64,000 nucleotides of DNA from Chloroflexota bacterium (lineage in GTDB: Bacteria > Chloroflexota > Anaerolineae > Aggregatilineales > Phototrophicaceae): the NCBI GenBank assembly GCA_026706455.1, contig JAPOYS010000105.1, positions 23,041-87,040 on the forward strand, given 5' to 3'. Positions 63,949 through 64,000 of this stretch are shown piece by piece. Positions within the stretch are counted from its first letter, which is position 1. Each line of letters begins with the position of its first letter. Below the pieces are notes generated by a model. That model saw only the letters and a program-made list of their open reading frames with translations. It made no database searches and had not been told where the DNA came from. Both the position numbers and the translations under genes were made by a program.

Positions 63949-64000
63949 GGTGGATGAAGGGGCTCGAACCCTCAACCGCCTGAACCACAATCAGGTGCTC
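63949..64000 (-). tRNA. tRNA-His (GTG), 5' part beyond the window
   Basis: On the minus strand the sequence ends in CATCCAC preceded by the T arm (GAGGG, loop TTCGAGC, CCCTT). The anticodon arm CCTGA-TTGTGGT-TCAGG has anticodon GTG. After the acceptor comes a discriminator C (63949), consistent with the G-1:C73 pair of tRNA-His; a full CCA is not encoded. The D arm and 5' acceptor strand are cut off by the window end. Confidence 0.9.

Overview
The window looks like chromosomal DNA from a member of the Chloroflexota, probably Anaerolineae or a relative. This is inferred from the gene set, not from a marker tree. Pointers are secreted LysM proteins with proline/threonine linkers, a MoxR-DUF58 pair, a DUF1461 membrane protein, polyphosphate glucokinase, an archaeal/yeast-type aspartate-semialdehyde dehydrogenase and several small membrane proteins of no known family. 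The DNA is G+C rich. Genes are dense and lie on both strands, and TTG starts are common. I see no phage, transposase, CRISPR array or rRNA operon. The only RNA gene is a tRNA-His cut by the right edge.

Layout. 0-11 kb: a PP2C phosphatase, an orphan OmpR-type regulator, a flavin reductase, polyphosphate glucokinase, an L,D-transpeptidase, an asd-pheA pair, a small heat-shock protein, and a roadblock-pyrG-adenosine-deaminase-like operon in which the deaminase has lost its catalytic residues. 11-19 kb: moxR-DUF58, a sarcosine-oxidase-type flavoenzyme, GNAT, a membrane/spermidine-synthase-like fusion with DUF1461, and a Tat-exported polysaccharide deacetylase. 19-32 kb: gap-pgk-tpiA, upp plus a GlcNAc-1-P transferase, ruvB-queA, rplU-rpmA, an L31 protein fused to an RNA-polymerase alpha-CTD-like domain, tdk and sucCD. 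32-38 kb: LysM and M23 envelope proteins, a histidine-rich membrane protein, small membrane proteins and a Nudix hydrolase. 38.6-44 kb: a compact five-gene operon (SerK/SbnI-like ParB-fold protein, ACT protein, a small protein ending in Gly-Gly, a membrane-anchored JAMM protease and an A24 prepilin peptidase) that converges on mnmA and a cysteine desulfurase. 44-52 kb: eno, pyk, two envelope proteins, yebC-ruvC-ruvA, thyX and a truncated haemoglobin. 52-64 kb: a duplicated PstS-like lipoprotein-type solute binder without a transporter, an exonuclease-DinG helicase, a Cys-rich protein, a HAD-DinB fusion, a polyprenyl synthase, NAD(P)HX repair, a three-gene membrane operon, an SRPBCC protein and the partial tRNA-His.

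Together the genes cover lower glycolysis (gap, pgk, tpiA, eno, pyk, with ppgK as a polyphosphate-driven entry), the succinate thiokinase step, pyrimidine and thymidylate supply (pyrG, upp, tdk, thyX), Holliday-junction resolution (ruvA, ruvB, ruvC in two places), translation and tRNA modification (L21, L27, L31, queA, mnmA), and cell-envelope remodelling.

The strongest candidates for something undescribed are: (1) the 38.6-41.7 kb operon, which puts a possible O-phosphoserine-forming enzyme, an amino-acid sensor, a Gly-Gly-terminated small protein and a membrane JAMM protease in one transcript; (2) the L31-alphaCTD fusion, which keeps the zinc site and several DNA-contact positions; (3) the catalytically dead adenosine-deaminase homologue behind CTP synthase. 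Promoters of the TTGNNN / TANNNT type can be read at several genes. Two of them (rplU and the cysteine desulfurase) are followed directly by a perfect hairpin at the predicted transcript 5' end.
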